A DNA stretch of 64,000 bases, from the NCBI GenBank assembly GCA_039908285.1, contig JAMOBE010000004.1, forward strand, positions 21,796 through 85,795, in the 5' to 3' direction. The notes beneath the pieces were generated by a model, which saw only the letters and a list, made by a program, of their open reading frames with translations, ran no database searches and was not told the DNA's origin. Of this stretch, positions 8,923 to 17,532 are shown piece by piece (the first letter of the stretch is position 1; every line of letters starts with the position of its first letter). The DNA is from JAMOBE01 sp039908285 (lineage in GTDB: Bacteria > Pseudomonadota > Alphaproteobacteria > Rhodospirillales > Rhodospirillaceae). The position numbers and the translations under genes are program-made.

Positions 8923-10037
8923 ACCCGCATCGGCATCAGGACATAGACCGCCGAGGCGTCGGCCACCTCGCGCACCACGGTGGGCGAGCCGGAGTCGGCC
9001 ATGGCGAAGCGGGCCGCGTCGCCCTCGATCTGGGCCAGGATGTCCAGCAGATAGCGCGAATTGAACCCGATCTCGATCGGCCCGGCGTCGTAGCGGGCCT
9101 CCACTTCTTCGGTGGCGCTGCCACTTTCGGGACTGGACGCCGACAGGGTGACGCCGCCCTTGTCCACCGAGACCTTGATCGCCCGCGACTTTTCACTGGA
9201 TATGGCCGAGACGCGGTCCACGGCCTCGGCGAACTGGCGGCGGTCCACCTCCATGATCTTGTCGTTCTCGGCCGGGATCACCCGCTCGTAGTCGGGGAAG
9301 GTGCCGTCGATCAGCTTCGAGGTCAGCACCACCGCGTCGAAGGCGAAGCGCATCTTGACCTCGGACAGGGTGACGGTGACGTCGGCCGTGGTCTCGTCGA
9401 TCAGCTTGCGCAGTTCCGCCACCGTCTTGCGCGGGATGATCACCCCCGGCATGCCGGCGGCGCCCTCGGGCAGCGGCACCTCGACCCGCGCCAGCCGGTG
9501 CCCGTCGGTGGCCACCGCCCGCAGCACGTCCACGCCCTCGCTGACGGTGGCGTGCAGGTAGATGCCGTTCAGGTAGAACCGGGTCTCCTCGGTGGAGATG
9601 GCGAAACGGGTACGGTCGATCAGCCCCCGCAGGTCGGCGGCGGACAGGGCGAAGGTGTGGGGCATGCCGGAGCCCGACATGACCGGAAAGTCCTCCACCG
9701 GCAGGCAGGCCAGCGAGAACCGCGACCGACCCGAGCGCAGCACCAGCTGCCCCTCGTCGTCGTCCAGAGCCAGCTCCACCTGCGCCCCCTCGGGGAGCTT
9801 GCGGGCGATGTCGTAAAGGGTGTGGGCCGGGGCCGTGGTCCGTCCCTCGCGCATGATCTCGGCCGCCGTTCGCTCGACGATCTCAAGGTCCATGTCGGTG
9901 GCGTTGAGACCAAGGGATCCATCAACGGCATCGAGCCTGACATTGGCCAGGATCGGGATGGTGGTTCGCCGCTCGACGACGCTTTGCACATGCCCCAGCG
10001 TCTTGAGCAGGGCGGACCGTTCGATCGTCAGTTTCAT
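8919..10037 (-). CDS. dnaN: DNA polymerase III beta subunit (sliding clamp)
   Basis: Ring-shaped processivity clamp of the replicative polymerase. From the ATG at 10037 the protein is 372 residues and begins MKLTIERSALLKTLGHVQ, as in the family. The frame extends 13 codons upstream to a GTG at 10076, which I reject because clamp proteins start at MKL/MKF. The three clamp folds are covered and the C-terminus ends VYVLMPMRV, close to the conserved P-M-R-L/V ending. No dnaA is found upstream; a hicAB locus sits there instead. Confidence 0.97.
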   Translation of the reverse strand: MKLTIERSALLKTLGHVQSVVERRTTIPILANVRLDAVDGSLGLNATDMDLEIVERTAAEIMREGRTTAPAHTLYDIARKLPEGAQVELALDDDEGQLVLRSGRSRFSLACLPVEDFPVMSGSGMPHTFALSAADLRGLIDRTRFAISTEETRFYLNGIYLHATVSEGVDVLRAVATDGHRLARVEVPLPEGAAGMPGVIIPRKTVAELRKLIDETTADVTVTLSEVKMRFAFDAVVLTSKLIDGTFPDYERVIPAENDKIMEVDRRQFAEAVDRVSAISSEKSRAIKVSVDKGGVTLSASSPESGSATEEVEARYDAGPIEIGFNSRYLLDILAQIEGDAARFAMADSGSPTVVREVADASAVYVLMPMRV

Positions 10038-10263
10038 GGGTGATTCATCGCTGGAAAGCCAGGGAAAGACGGACACGTTACCCCGGCGGCAAACCCCACC
10101 GCCAGGGCCCGCGAGTATACCACAGTGCCGTCAGGATCGAAGCGTTTTCCGTATCCGCATACAGGGCAATCGGATGAAGAAGACGGCAGATCATCAGCCA
10201 CCCCCTTGATGGTGGAGGGTTTTACAGGTGCCCTCATGTGATGTTTCGGCAGTTGTTCGAGGC

Positions 10264-10659
10264 TCACCCAGCCAACGCACGACGGGCCGCGTCAGCAAGA
10301 AAACCCGAGCGTGTCATTCCGCGAGCCGCGGCCTCTCGATCGACGGCTTCAACCAGACCATCATCCATGCTGATGTTAAGCCGAATGGAGCGGCCTGGAA
10401 GGTCCGCACGCACCATGATGCGTGCCACTTCGGTCACATCTGGATCGTGCTCAATTTGATCAAGGGGGCGCTGTGTTGGAATAGGATCGTTGTCGCGGAG
10501 CATCAAAGCCAGATGCCCACGCAGGGCGTCTTCAGCATTAATAGCCGCCAGTTCGATCGTGTCTCCAGCACTGGTGCAACCAGGAAGGTCGGGAAAGAAC
10601 ACGCTGTAGCCGGGCTCTTCGCCACTCTCGACAATGGCTGGAAAGTAGAGAACGGCCAT
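10264..10659 (-). CDS. hicB: HicB family antitoxin
   Basis: A 131-residue antitoxin of the HicAB type II toxin-antitoxin family. The N-terminal half is the HicB fold (YFPAIVESGEEPGYSVFFPDLPGC, here cited in part: GYSVFFPDLPGCTSAGDT), an inactive RNase H-like domain that masks HicA. The C-terminal part (RLNISMDDGLVEAVDREAAARG, then MTRSGFLADAARRAL) is a ribbon-helix-helix DNA-binding segment, so it probably autoregulates the operon. A good ribosome binding site (TAGGAGG) precedes the ATG. It lies nine bases downstream of the hicA remnant. Confidence 0.88.
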   Translation of the reverse strand: MAVLYFPAIVESGEEPGYSVFFPDLPGCTSAGDTIELAAINAEDALRGHLALMLRDNDPIPTQRPLDQIEHDPDVTEVARIMVRADLPGRSIRLNISMDDGLVEAVDREAAARGMTRSGFLADAARRALAG

Positions 10660-10668
10660 GTCAGCCTC

Positions 10669-10864
10669 CTATCTCAATCTGACGCCACTTTGGCGTTCTA
10701 TGGACTTAAGGGTACCGATCTTGATGCCTCTGACAGGATTGGTGACGGTGACCTTTTCCTGGCTTTATTGGATGCTTGAAGTGATGATGATCCCCGGTAG
10801 CGCCAACGAAATACCATCCATCCTCTTTGAGTTTTGTAATGACTTCCCGACTGCTCGTACCCAT
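10669..10864 (-). pseudogene. hicA: HicA family toxin, frameshifted
   Basis: Reading from the ATG at 10864 gives the HicA N-terminus (MGTSSREVITKLKEDGWYF, then GATGDHHHFKHPIKPGK), with the catalytic-region histidine cluster. Frame is then lost and a TAA follows at 10706-10708 after 52 codons. Dropping one A from the AAAA run (plus-strand T run 10754-10757) restores the expected HicA tail, GKVTVTNPVRGIKIGTLKSI and beyond, ending at a TAG (10669-10671) nine bases before hicB. The total of 196 nt is 65 codons plus one base, as expected for a single insertion. It is either a recent inactivating mutation, a sequencing error in a homopolymer, or a slippage site. The ribosome binding site (CGGAG) is intact. 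Confidence 0.85.
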
Positions 10865-11241
10865 ATCATGCACTCCGGTTAAATTTTTTTATTATGATTT
10901 CGTCGTTCCAAGGCTTTCCCTGGTGTCCCAGGCTCGTCTATATCTTGTGGTCCAACACTGCTTCCAAGCCCCGGCAAGGATCGCGGAAATCCCCGTGTTC
11001 TCTGGGTTCAGTGCCGCGTTGGCGGACAGAGGCAAATCAACATCTAGACGGACCTGGGAAAGCCTTGTCGTTCAGTGTGGAAAACATACTCAACATCGGC
11101 GCGGATGTCAAGGTCGGATGCGCAAAAAATACACAACGGCACTTCTATTAACCTTTGTGTCTCCCCCATCAAGGGGGAAGGGGGGTAGACGTTCCCTAAT
11201 GAAACCCTGTATCCGTGTTATCTGTTTTTTCTCGCGACCAA
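10865..11241. other. Gene-poor interval upstream of hicA
   Basis: About 380 bases without a convincing gene, more AT-rich than the flanks (for example AATTTTTTTATTATG at 10882-10897). It should hold the hicA promoter on the minus strand, but I cannot place -35 and -10 boxes with confidence. At 11163-11177 there is CCCCCATCAAGGGGG, a half-palindrome matching the right end of the MITE-like element. Confidence 0.5.
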
Positions 11242-11766
11242 TTACCCGACCGGGTGTGGTCGGCGGAAGGCGGTGAGGGGACAGAGGCCGGACCTGAGTT
11301 CGCTCCAGGTCGCGGTCGGCACGGTGAAGACGGCGAGGGCGGCGGTCGGGAACTTGGCGCGCATGTGGGCCAGCCCGGCCCCGGGCTGCGTGTCCGCCGC
11401 CGCCACCAGGTCGAGCGCCAGGTCGCCAATGCCGGGGTTGTGACCGATCACCATCAGCGAAGGGACGTTGGCCGCCACCTGTCGCAGCCGGGTCAGGATG
11501 GCGCCGGCGTCGGCCCCGTATAGGCCGGGATCGAACTCGACGACCGAGTCTTTCAGCCACTCCGCGAGACTGAGCCAGGTCTCGCGGGTCCGCCGCGCCG
11601 GCGAGCACAGGACCAGCTCCGGCCGGTGCCCCGCCTCGGCCAGATGGCGGCCGAGCGCTCGGGCGTCGATGACCCCGCGGTCGGTCAGGGGCCGGGTGAA
11701 ATCCCCCGAGGGGTCGTCGCCCCGGACGGCCTTGGCATGGCGAAGCAGAAACAGACGTTTCGACAT
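11242..11766 (-). CDS. sixA: SixA-like histidine phosphatase
   Basis: A 174-residue member of the histidine phosphatase (phosphoglycerate mutase-like) superfamily, SixA branch. The RHG-type motif is LLRHAKA with the phospho-accepting histidine at residue 10, and the second catalytic histidine is in VIGHNPG. SixA enzymes dephosphorylate phosphohistidine on HPt domains or PTS proteins; the partner here is unknown. The ATG at 11766 is chosen because the motif begins nine residues later; the frame stays open far upstream only as an antisense shadow of ppk. It is divergent from ppk across about 135 bases. Confidence 0.85.
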   Translation of the reverse strand: MSKRLFLLRHAKAVRGDDPSGDFTRPLTDRGVIDARALGRHLAEAGHRPELVLCSPARRTRETWLSLAEWLKDSVVEFDPGLYGADAGAILTRLRQVAANVPSLMVIGHNPGIGDLALDLVAAADTQPGAGLAHMRAKFPTAALAVFTVPTATWSELRSGLCPLTAFRRPHPVG

Positions 11767-11901
11767 ACCCACCTGACCTCGTTGCGGCCATGACACGGCC
11801 AGTGGAAAGGGATATATAGGTGGGATGGATGTCTTGCAAGTCAACGCGCCGGATCGACCGCGGCCGTCGCCGCCGTCTCGACGGCCTTCGGGGAGCGCAC
11901 C

Positions 11902-14049
11902 GTGACCACCGTCGTGGACCTCAGAACCGCCAGAGTCGAAGCCGATTCGCCCGAGCGCTTCATCAATCGCGAGCTGTCGTGGCTCGCCTTCAACACCCGC
12001 GTCCTGGAGGAAGCCCACAACCACCGGCACCCGCTTCTGGAGCGGTTGCGCTTTCTGTCCATTTCGGCGGCCAATCTCGACGAGTTCTACATGGTGCGCG
12101 TCGCCGGCCTGAAGGGCCAGGTCAACGCCGGCGTCAAGACGCCAAGCCAGGACGGACTGAACCCCCAGCAGCAGCTTGTCGCCGTCAACGCCGAGGCGCG
12201 CCGGCTGTTCGAGGGCCAGCAGGCGTGCTGGCGAATCCTGAGGGACGAGTTGCGCCGCGAGGGCGTCCTGGTGATCGATCCCTCGGAGGTCAGCGCCGAG
12301 GACCACGCCTGGCTTTCCACCTATTTCATGGAGCGGGTGTTCCCGATCCTGACGCCGCTGGCCATCGACCCGGCCCACCCGTTCCCCTTCATTCCCAATC
12401 TCGGCTTTGCCATGGTGCTGCACCTGTCGCGCCGCGATGACGGCGACGGCCTGCGGGCCCTGGTGCCGATCCCAGGCCAGATCAGGCGCTTCGTCCGCCT
12501 GCCGGGCAAGGCCATCCGCTATCTGCCGCTCGAGGACATGCTGGGCATGTTCTACGACCGCCTGTTCCCGGGCTTCACGGTGGACCGCTGCGGCCACTTC
12601 CGCATCATCCGCGACAGCGAGATGGAAGTCGATGAAGAGGCCGAGGACCTGGTGCGCAGTTTCGAAAGCGCCCTGAAGCGCCGCCGTCGCGGCAACGTCA
12701 TCCGCCTGACCCTCAACGACGGCATGCCCGAGGACCTGGTCCACATGGTGTGCGACGAGCTGCACGTGCCACTGGAGGACGTGTTCCGGCACCATGCCCT
12801 GGCCGGGCTCGCCGAAACCCGGCAGCTCATCACCGACGAGCGCCCGGACCTGCAGTTCACCCCGTTCAACACCCGCTTCCCCGAGCGCATTCGCGACTTC
12901 GCCGGCGACTGCTTCGCCGCCATCCGCAAGAAGGACATCGTGGTTCACCATCCCTACGAGTCGTTCGACGTGGTGGTGCAGTTCCTCCGCCAGGCGGCGC
13001 GGGATCCCCAGGTGGTGGCCATCAAGCAGACCCTCTACCGGACCAGCGAGAACTCGCCCATCGTCCGCGCCCTGGTGGAAGCGGCCGAGTCGGGCAAGTC
13101 GGTCACCGCCCTGGTGGAACTGAAGGCCCGCTTCGACGAGGAGGCCAACATCCGCTGGGCCCGGGACCTGGAGACCGCCGGCGTCCAGGTGGTGTACGGC
13201 TTCCTGAACCTGAAGACCCACGCCAAGATCTCGCTGGTGGTCCGCCGCACCAGCGATGGGGGGCTGCGCTCCTACGTGCATTTCGGAACCGGCAACTACC
13301 ATCCGATCACCGCCAAGGTGTACACGGACCTGTCGTTCTTCACCTGCGATCCGGCGCTGTGCCGCGATGCCGCCCGGGCCTTCAACTACATCACCGGCTA
13401 CGCCAGGCCGGAGGCGATGGAGAAGCTCCACCTGGCGCCGCTGGCGCTGCGCGACCACATCCTCGACCTCATCAACGGCGAGGTGGAGCACGTCCGGGCC
13501 GGCCGGCCGGGCACCATCTGGGCCAAGATGAACTCGCTGGTGGATGCCCAGCTCATCGACGCCCTCTATGCCGCCTCGCAGGCCGGGGTGCGGATAAACC
13601 TGGTGATCCGCGGCATCTGCTGCCTGCGGCCCGGGGTGCCCGGGCTCTCCGACAACATCCGGGTCAAGAGCATCGTCGGGCGCTTCCTCGAGCATGCCCG
13701 CATCGTCTGTTTCGGCAACGGCCACAAGATGCCCTCGCGCCAGGCCAGGGTGTTCGTGTCCTCCGCCGACTGGATGACCCGCAACATGGTGGGCCGGGTC
13801 GAGACCTTCGTGCCCATCGAGAACCCGACGGTCCACCAGCAAATCCTGGAGCAGATCATGATCGCCAACCTGAAGGACGAGGCCCAGAGCTGGCTCCTGA
13901 TGCCCGACGGCACCTATTCGCGGATCGAAGCGGGCGACGACGCCTTCAGCGCTCACACCTATTTCATCACCAACCCCAGCCTGTCCGGACGGGGCACGGC
14001 TTTGCGACGGGCCAATCCGGCCCCCAGGCTGCGCTACACCGCCCGGTAG
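11902..14049 (+). CDS. ppk1: Polyphosphate kinase 1
   Basis: Reversibly polymerises the gamma-phosphate of ATP into long-chain polyphosphate. The 715-residue protein shows the N-terminal domain (RFINRELSWLAFNTRVLEEA, SISAANLDEFYMVRVAGLKG) and the two phospholipase D-like catalytic domains. The autophosphorylated histidine lies in LKTHAKISLVVRR, and HFGTGNYHPITAKVYTDLS is also present. Length fits the PPK1 family. The GTG start at 11902 is preceded by only weak ribosome-binding sequence. It is followed after nine bases by ppx, giving a synthesis/degradation pair in one operon. Confidence 0.96.
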   Translation: MTTVVDLRTARVEADSPERFINRELSWLAFNTRVLEEAHNHRHPLLERLRFLSISAANLDEFYMVRVAGLKGQVNAGVKTPSQDGLNPQQQLVAVNAEARRLFEGQQACWRILRDELRREGVLVIDPSEVSAEDHAWLSTYFMERVFPILTPLAIDPAHPFPFIPNLGFAMVLHLSRRDDGDGLRALVPIPGQIRRFVRLPGKAIRYLPLEDMLGMFYDRLFPGFTVDRCGHFRIIRDSEMEVDEEAEDLVRSFESALKRRRRGNVIRLTLNDGMPEDLVHMVCDELHVPLEDVFRHHALAGLAETRQLITDERPDLQFTPFNTRFPERIRDFAGDCFAAIRKKDIVVHHPYESFDVVVQFLRQAARDPQVVAIKQTLYRTSENSPIVRALVEAAESGKSVTALVELKARFDEEANIRWARDLETAGVQVVYGFLNLKTHAKISLVVRRTSDGGLRSYVHFGTGNYHPITAKVYTDLSFFTCDPALCRDAARAFNYITGYARPEAMEKLHLAPLALRDHILDLINGEVEHVRAGRPGTIWAKMNSLVDAQLIDALYAASQAGVRINLVIRGICCLRPGVPGLSDNIRVKSIVGRFLEHARIVCFGNGHKMPSRQARVFVSSADWMTRNMVGRVETFVPIENPTVHQQILEQIMIANLKDEAQSWLLMPDGTYSRIEAGDDAFSAHTYFITNPSLSGRGTALRRANPAPRLRYTAR

Positions 14050-14058
14050 GCGCCGCTC

Positions 14059-15573
14059 ATGATCCAGGCGAACTCTGGCGCCCCGACGGGTGGCGACAAG
14101 GGGCGGAGCAGCCGGCCGGTCGGCATCGTCGACATCGGCTCCAACTCGGTGCGGCTGGTGGTCTATGACGGCATGCACCGCACGCCGCTGCCGCTGTTCA
14201 ACGAAAAGGCCATCTGCGGCCTGGGAGTGGGGCTGGAGCGCAGCGGCCGGCTCAACCCCGAGGGGGTGGTGCTGACCTTCGTCGCGGTGGCCCGCTTCGT
14301 GCGACTCGCCGTGTCCATGGGGGTGGAGCGTCTCGACATCGTCGCCACCGCCGCCACCCGGGACGCCGAGGACGGCGCCGCCTTCGTCGCCGAGCTGGAG
14401 CGGCGATGCGGCGCCCGGGTCCGGGTCCTCAGCGGTTCGGAGGAGGCCGAACTGGCGGCCCTCGGCGTATTGTGCAGCATCCCCGACGCCGACGGCCTGG
14501 TGGCCGACCTGGGCGGTGGCAGCCTGGAGCTGATCGTCGTCAGTGATGGCATGTTCAGCGAGCACGCGACCCTACCCCTTGGCGTGCTGCGCCTCGCCGA
14601 TGCCGCCGGCGGCAACCGCGAGGCCGCCGCCGCGGTGATCAACCGGCATCTGACCGGGCTCGACTGGATGCGGCAGGCCCGGGGAAAGGCCCTCTACGCC
14701 GTCGGCGGCTCCTGGCGCGCCCTGGCCCGGCTGTGCATCGAGCAGATGAAGTACCCCCTGCACGTGCTGGACAATTTCGCCATCAGCCGCGCCGACGCCG
14801 AGAACCTGGTGGGCATCATCGCCCAGCAGAGCCGCAAGAGCCTGGAGAAGGTGGCCGGGGTGTCGTCACGGCGCATCCCCAACCTGCCGGTCGCCGCCCT
14901 GCTGCTGCAGCGGCTGCTGGACCTGGCGGAGCCCGAGCGGCTGGTGTTCTCCATCTATGGCATGCGCGAGGGCCTGTTCTTCAAGACCATGCCGGCCCGG
15001 CTGCGGCGCCAGGATCCGCTCATCAGCGCCTGTCAGCACATGGCCCGCTGCGCCGGCCGCTTCCCCGAGCACGGCGAAGAGCTGATGGGGTGGATGTCGC
15101 CGCTGTTTCCGAACGAGACCCACCTGCAACGCCGGCTGCGCCGCGCCGCCTGCCTTCTCGGCGACGTGTTCTGGAACGAGCACCCCGATTATCGGGCCGA
15201 GCAGGCCTTCCTGCGGGTGCTGCGCCTGCCCTTCATGGGGCTCGACCACCGCGAACGGGCCGGCTTGGCCCTTGCCGTGTACCACCGCTACCGGGGCGAC
15301 TTCGGCTCCGACATGGTGCTCCAGGCCCGCCAGCTGCTGGACGACGAGCGCAACCGCCGGGCCACCGCCGTCGGACTGGCGCTCCGCCTCGGCCACACCA
15401 TCTCGGGCGGCGCCCCCGACCTGTTGCGGCGCTCCACCCTGGCCGTCGACCGCACCCGGCTGGTCCTGAGCCTGGCCGCCAACGAGCCGGCCTTCGCTCC
15501 CGGAGTCTTCGACCGCCGGTTCGAGAAACTGGCCTCGGCCCTCGGCCTGACCCCGGTCATCCAGCGTGGATGA
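14059..15573 (+). CDS. ppx: Ppx/GppA exopolyphosphatase
   Basis: A 504-residue member of the Ppx/GppA phosphatase family (actin-like ATPase fold), which hydrolyses terminal phosphates of polyphosphate and/or pppGpp. The first phosphate loop is VDIGSNSVRLVVYDG and the second is VADLGGGSLELIVV. A C-terminal HD-like helical extension is present, as in the long-form alphaproteobacterial enzymes. Its position nine bases after ppk1 favours exopolyphosphatase over GppA activity, but the two cannot be separated by sequence alone. Confidence 0.93.
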   Translation: MIQANSGAPTGGDKGRSSRPVGIVDIGSNSVRLVVYDGMHRTPLPLFNEKAICGLGVGLERSGRLNPEGVVLTFVAVARFVRLAVSMGVERLDIVATAATRDAEDGAAFVAELERRCGARVRVLSGSEEAELAALGVLCSIPDADGLVADLGGGSLELIVVSDGMFSEHATLPLGVLRLADAAGGNREAAAAVINRHLTGLDWMRQARGKALYAVGGSWRALARLCIEQMKYPLHVLDNFAISRADAENLVGIIAQQSRKSLEKVAGVSSRRIPNLPVAALLLQRLLDLAEPERLVFSIYGMREGLFFKTMPARLRRQDPLISACQHMARCAGRFPEHGEELMGWMSPLFPNETHLQRRLRRAACLLGDVFWNEHPDYRAEQAFLRVLRLPFMGLDHRERAGLALAVYHRYRGDFGSDMVLQARQLLDDERNRRATAVGLALRLGHTISGGAPDLLRRSTLAVDRTRLVLSLAANEPAFAPGVFDRRFEKLASALGLTPVIQRG

Positions 15574-15808
15574 GAGGCGGTCGTGTGCGCATAGGCTGTA
15601 CAATTTCATTTTATCTTGCGAGACAGGTTTGCTGCGTGAGCAGTCATGCTGCAGGGCGAGTCACTTATGCTCACTCATGATGTGTCTTGTTGACGTGTAC
15701 AGCTATTCATCGCATTATGTCCGTGGTGCCCGGGTGCATGAAGACTGTGTCGGATGATAAAGCACGCACTGGCATCGTTCAGAAGAGTACACAGTTGATA
15801 GGTGACGT

Positions 15809-17176
15809 ATGAAACGTTCAAAATCAGAGAAATCAAATGCCGACATTATGGCGACGCAGGAGACAACCGGCAGCTATCTTGTCGTGCTTGGAGAAGAAGT
15901 GTCAGCTTCACACCTATGTGAAATCGCAGGACTCGGCGGGGTTGCTTCAGCGGACGACTTCAAAGACAGCGCGATGTCGATCGCCAACGTCGGTGGGGCT
16001 AATGTGCTGCACTTTCCCCGTCTTGGGGTCGCCGTCGTACACGCCGACGAGGACCAGGCACATTCCCTGCATACGGCCGCCGCGGAAAAGTCGAAGGTGC
16101 TGGCCATTGAGCCAGAGCGCATCATGTACGCGCTGAACCGTCCGGTGAGTGCCGCCGACCTGACGATGCTTCCCATGGACTCCGGCCCACCCACGCTCGT
16201 TACAACCGGATCGAAACTTGATCTGGCATATCTGCGGGGGTATCGCGATGCGGTGAATGCGCTGGTGGACCGTCTCGTTGGCCAGGAAGAATCCGTGGAG
16301 GAATTCGCCGCCCAGGCTTTCAACGAGGCGATGGCAACCTGGGGACTCCAGGCGATCCGGGTGCTCACGTCGCGATTCACGGGCCGCGGGATCAAGGTCG
16401 CGGTCCTCGATACCGGAATGGACATGACCCATCCGGACTTTGCCGGACGCGGCATCGTCGGCATGTCATTCATCGACAACGAACCGGTCCAGGATGGACA
16501 TGGACACGGCACCCACTGCATCGGCACGGCCTGTGGCCCGAAGCAGCCCCGCCAACAGCCCCGCTACGGAATTGCGTGCGAGGCCACCATCTACGCCGGC
16601 AAGGTATTGAGCAATTGCGGATCGGGTGCTGACAGGGGTATCCTGGCCGGCATGGAGTGGGCGGTGAGTCAGGGCTGCCAGGTGATCTCCATGTCCCTCG
16701 GGTCTCCCACTCAACTGAATGAACCCCCGTCCCAGACCTACGAGACCGTGGCGCGGCGGGCTCTGACGGGGGGAACGCTGATCGTGGCCGCGGCAGGCAA
16801 CGATAGCTGGCGTCCAGAGACTGTCAAACCCGTTTCGCGGCCGGCGAACTGTCCGTCGATCATGGCCGTTGGCGCGGTCGGTTCTGAGTTCCAGCTTGCC
16901 CCGTTCTCGAACGGTGCACTCAATCCCAATGGTGGACAGGTGGATATCGCTGGCCCGGGGATGGATGTCCACTCGTCCGCCAACTGCCGAACCTCTCGGC
17001 GCATGTCGGGCACCAGCATGGCGGCTCCGCACGTGGCCGGTGTCGCCGCTCTTCTGGCGCAGTCGGACCCGAGGCTGCGGGGACAGGCGCTGTGGCAGGC
17101 CCTGACGGCGCTGGCCCGGCGGTTGCCCCTGCCGGCCACCGATGTGGGTGCGGGACTGGTTCAGGCACCGCAATAG
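15809..17176 (+). CDS. S8 family (subtilisin-like) serine peptidase
   Basis: A 455-residue subtilase. The catalytic triad is Asp201 (VAVLDTGMD), His233 (GHGTHCIGT) and Ser403 (SGTSMAAPH), with the oxyanion Asn331 in AAAGND, so the protease looks active. Residues about 21-110 look like a propeptide/inhibitor-like domain (YLVVLGEEVS ... AIEPERIMYAL), followed by a linker to the catalytic domain. No signal peptide is visible, so it is either intracellular or exported by another route. The upstream 235 bases (15574-15808) are AT-richer than the surroundings and carry no other gene. A small I9-like protein follows, probably its partner. Confidence 0.9.
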   Translation: MKRSKSEKSNADIMATQETTGSYLVVLGEEVSASHLCEIAGLGGVASADDFKDSAMSIANVGGANVLHFPRLGVAVVHADEDQAHSLHTAAAEKSKVLAIEPERIMYALNRPVSAADLTMLPMDSGPPTLVTTGSKLDLAYLRGYRDAVNALVDRLVGQEESVEEFAAQAFNEAMATWGLQAIRVLTSRFTGRGIKVAVLDTGMDMTHPDFAGRGIVGMSFIDNEPVQDGHGHGTHCIGTACGPKQPRQQPRYGIACEATIYAGKVLSNCGSGADRGILAGMEWAVSQGCQVISMSLGSPTQLNEPPSQTYETVARRALTGGTLIVAAAGNDSWRPETVKPVSRPANCPSIMAVGAVGSEFQLAPFSNGALNPNGGQVDIAGPGMDVHSSANCRTSRRMSGTSMAAPHVAGVAALLAQSDPRLRGQALWQALTALARRLPLPATDVGAGLVQAPQ

Positions 17177-17183
17177 GCATATG

Positions 17184-17217
17184 CCGCCCTGCCTCGGTAA
17201 TTTTCGAGGCAGGGCGG
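17184..17217 (+). terminator. Strong hairpin between peptidase and I9-like gene
   Basis: Perfect 13-bp stem CCGCCCTGCCTCG / CGAGGCAGGGCGG with an 8-base loop, seven bases after the peptidase stop. There is no T-run after it, so it may be an RNA-stabilising or attenuating structure rather than a true intrinsic terminator. Confidence 0.55.
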
Positions 17218-17281
17218 TTCGGTCCTTGCACCATTCCCCGTCAGTCGCCATCCTGATGGTATCGAAAGAGGAGGCTGGACC

Positions 17282-17521
17282 ATGTCGTGTGTCAACGTCA
17301 CCGTTTCCATCAATGATGACCAGCTTGGCCACATCGACCGCGTTGCCGCTGCCGCCAAGGCCTGCGGTCTGGAAATTCACCAGGTTCTGGAAACCCTCGG
17401 CATCGTCAGCGGATCCATCGATGAAGCGTCGCTCGATCGGCTGCGGGCCGTACAGGGTGTTTCGGCGGTTGAGCGTGAGCAGGAATACCAGTTGTCACCG
17501 CCGGACAGCTACCTGCAATAG
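17282..17521 (+). CDS. Small I9-propeptide-like protein
   Basis: A 79-residue protein (MSCVNVTVSINDDQLGHIDR ...) with a beta-alpha-beta pattern. It matches small proteins often labelled 'ketohydroxyglutarate aldolase' in databases but built like the I9 inhibitor/propeptide domain of subtilisins (ending VQGVSAVEREQEYQLSPPDS). GAGGAGG lies a few bases upstream of the ATG. Lying directly after the S8 peptidase gene, it is likely to be a stand-alone inhibitor or folding chaperone for that enzyme. The partnership is inference from context; the fold assignment is by motif resemblance. Confidence 0.7.
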   Translation: MSCVNVTVSINDDQLGHIDRVAAAAKACGLEIHQVLETLGIVSGSIDEASLDRLRAVQGVSAVEREQEYQLSPPDSYLQ

Positions 17522-17532
17522 CAGGGGCGTCC

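Noticed and set aside
10034..10267. 77-codon minus-strand frame between hicB and dnaN with a CPVCGYG motif
   Set aside because: It overlaps both hicB and dnaN ends, has no ribosome binding site and the Cys pair alone is not enough to support a gene.
11242..14565. 1107-codon open frame on the minus strand across ppk1 and ppx
   Set aside because: Only the last 175 codons (sixA, from 11766) are real; the rest is antisense to ppk1/ppx, with His/Gly/Ala-rich composition typical of antisense frames in GC-rich DNA.
15574..15808. Small ORFs between ppx and the peptidase
   Set aside because: Frames such as 15566-15757 have no ribosome binding site and no recognisable sequence; only an imperfect GTGAGCA/TGCTCAC inverted repeat was seen.
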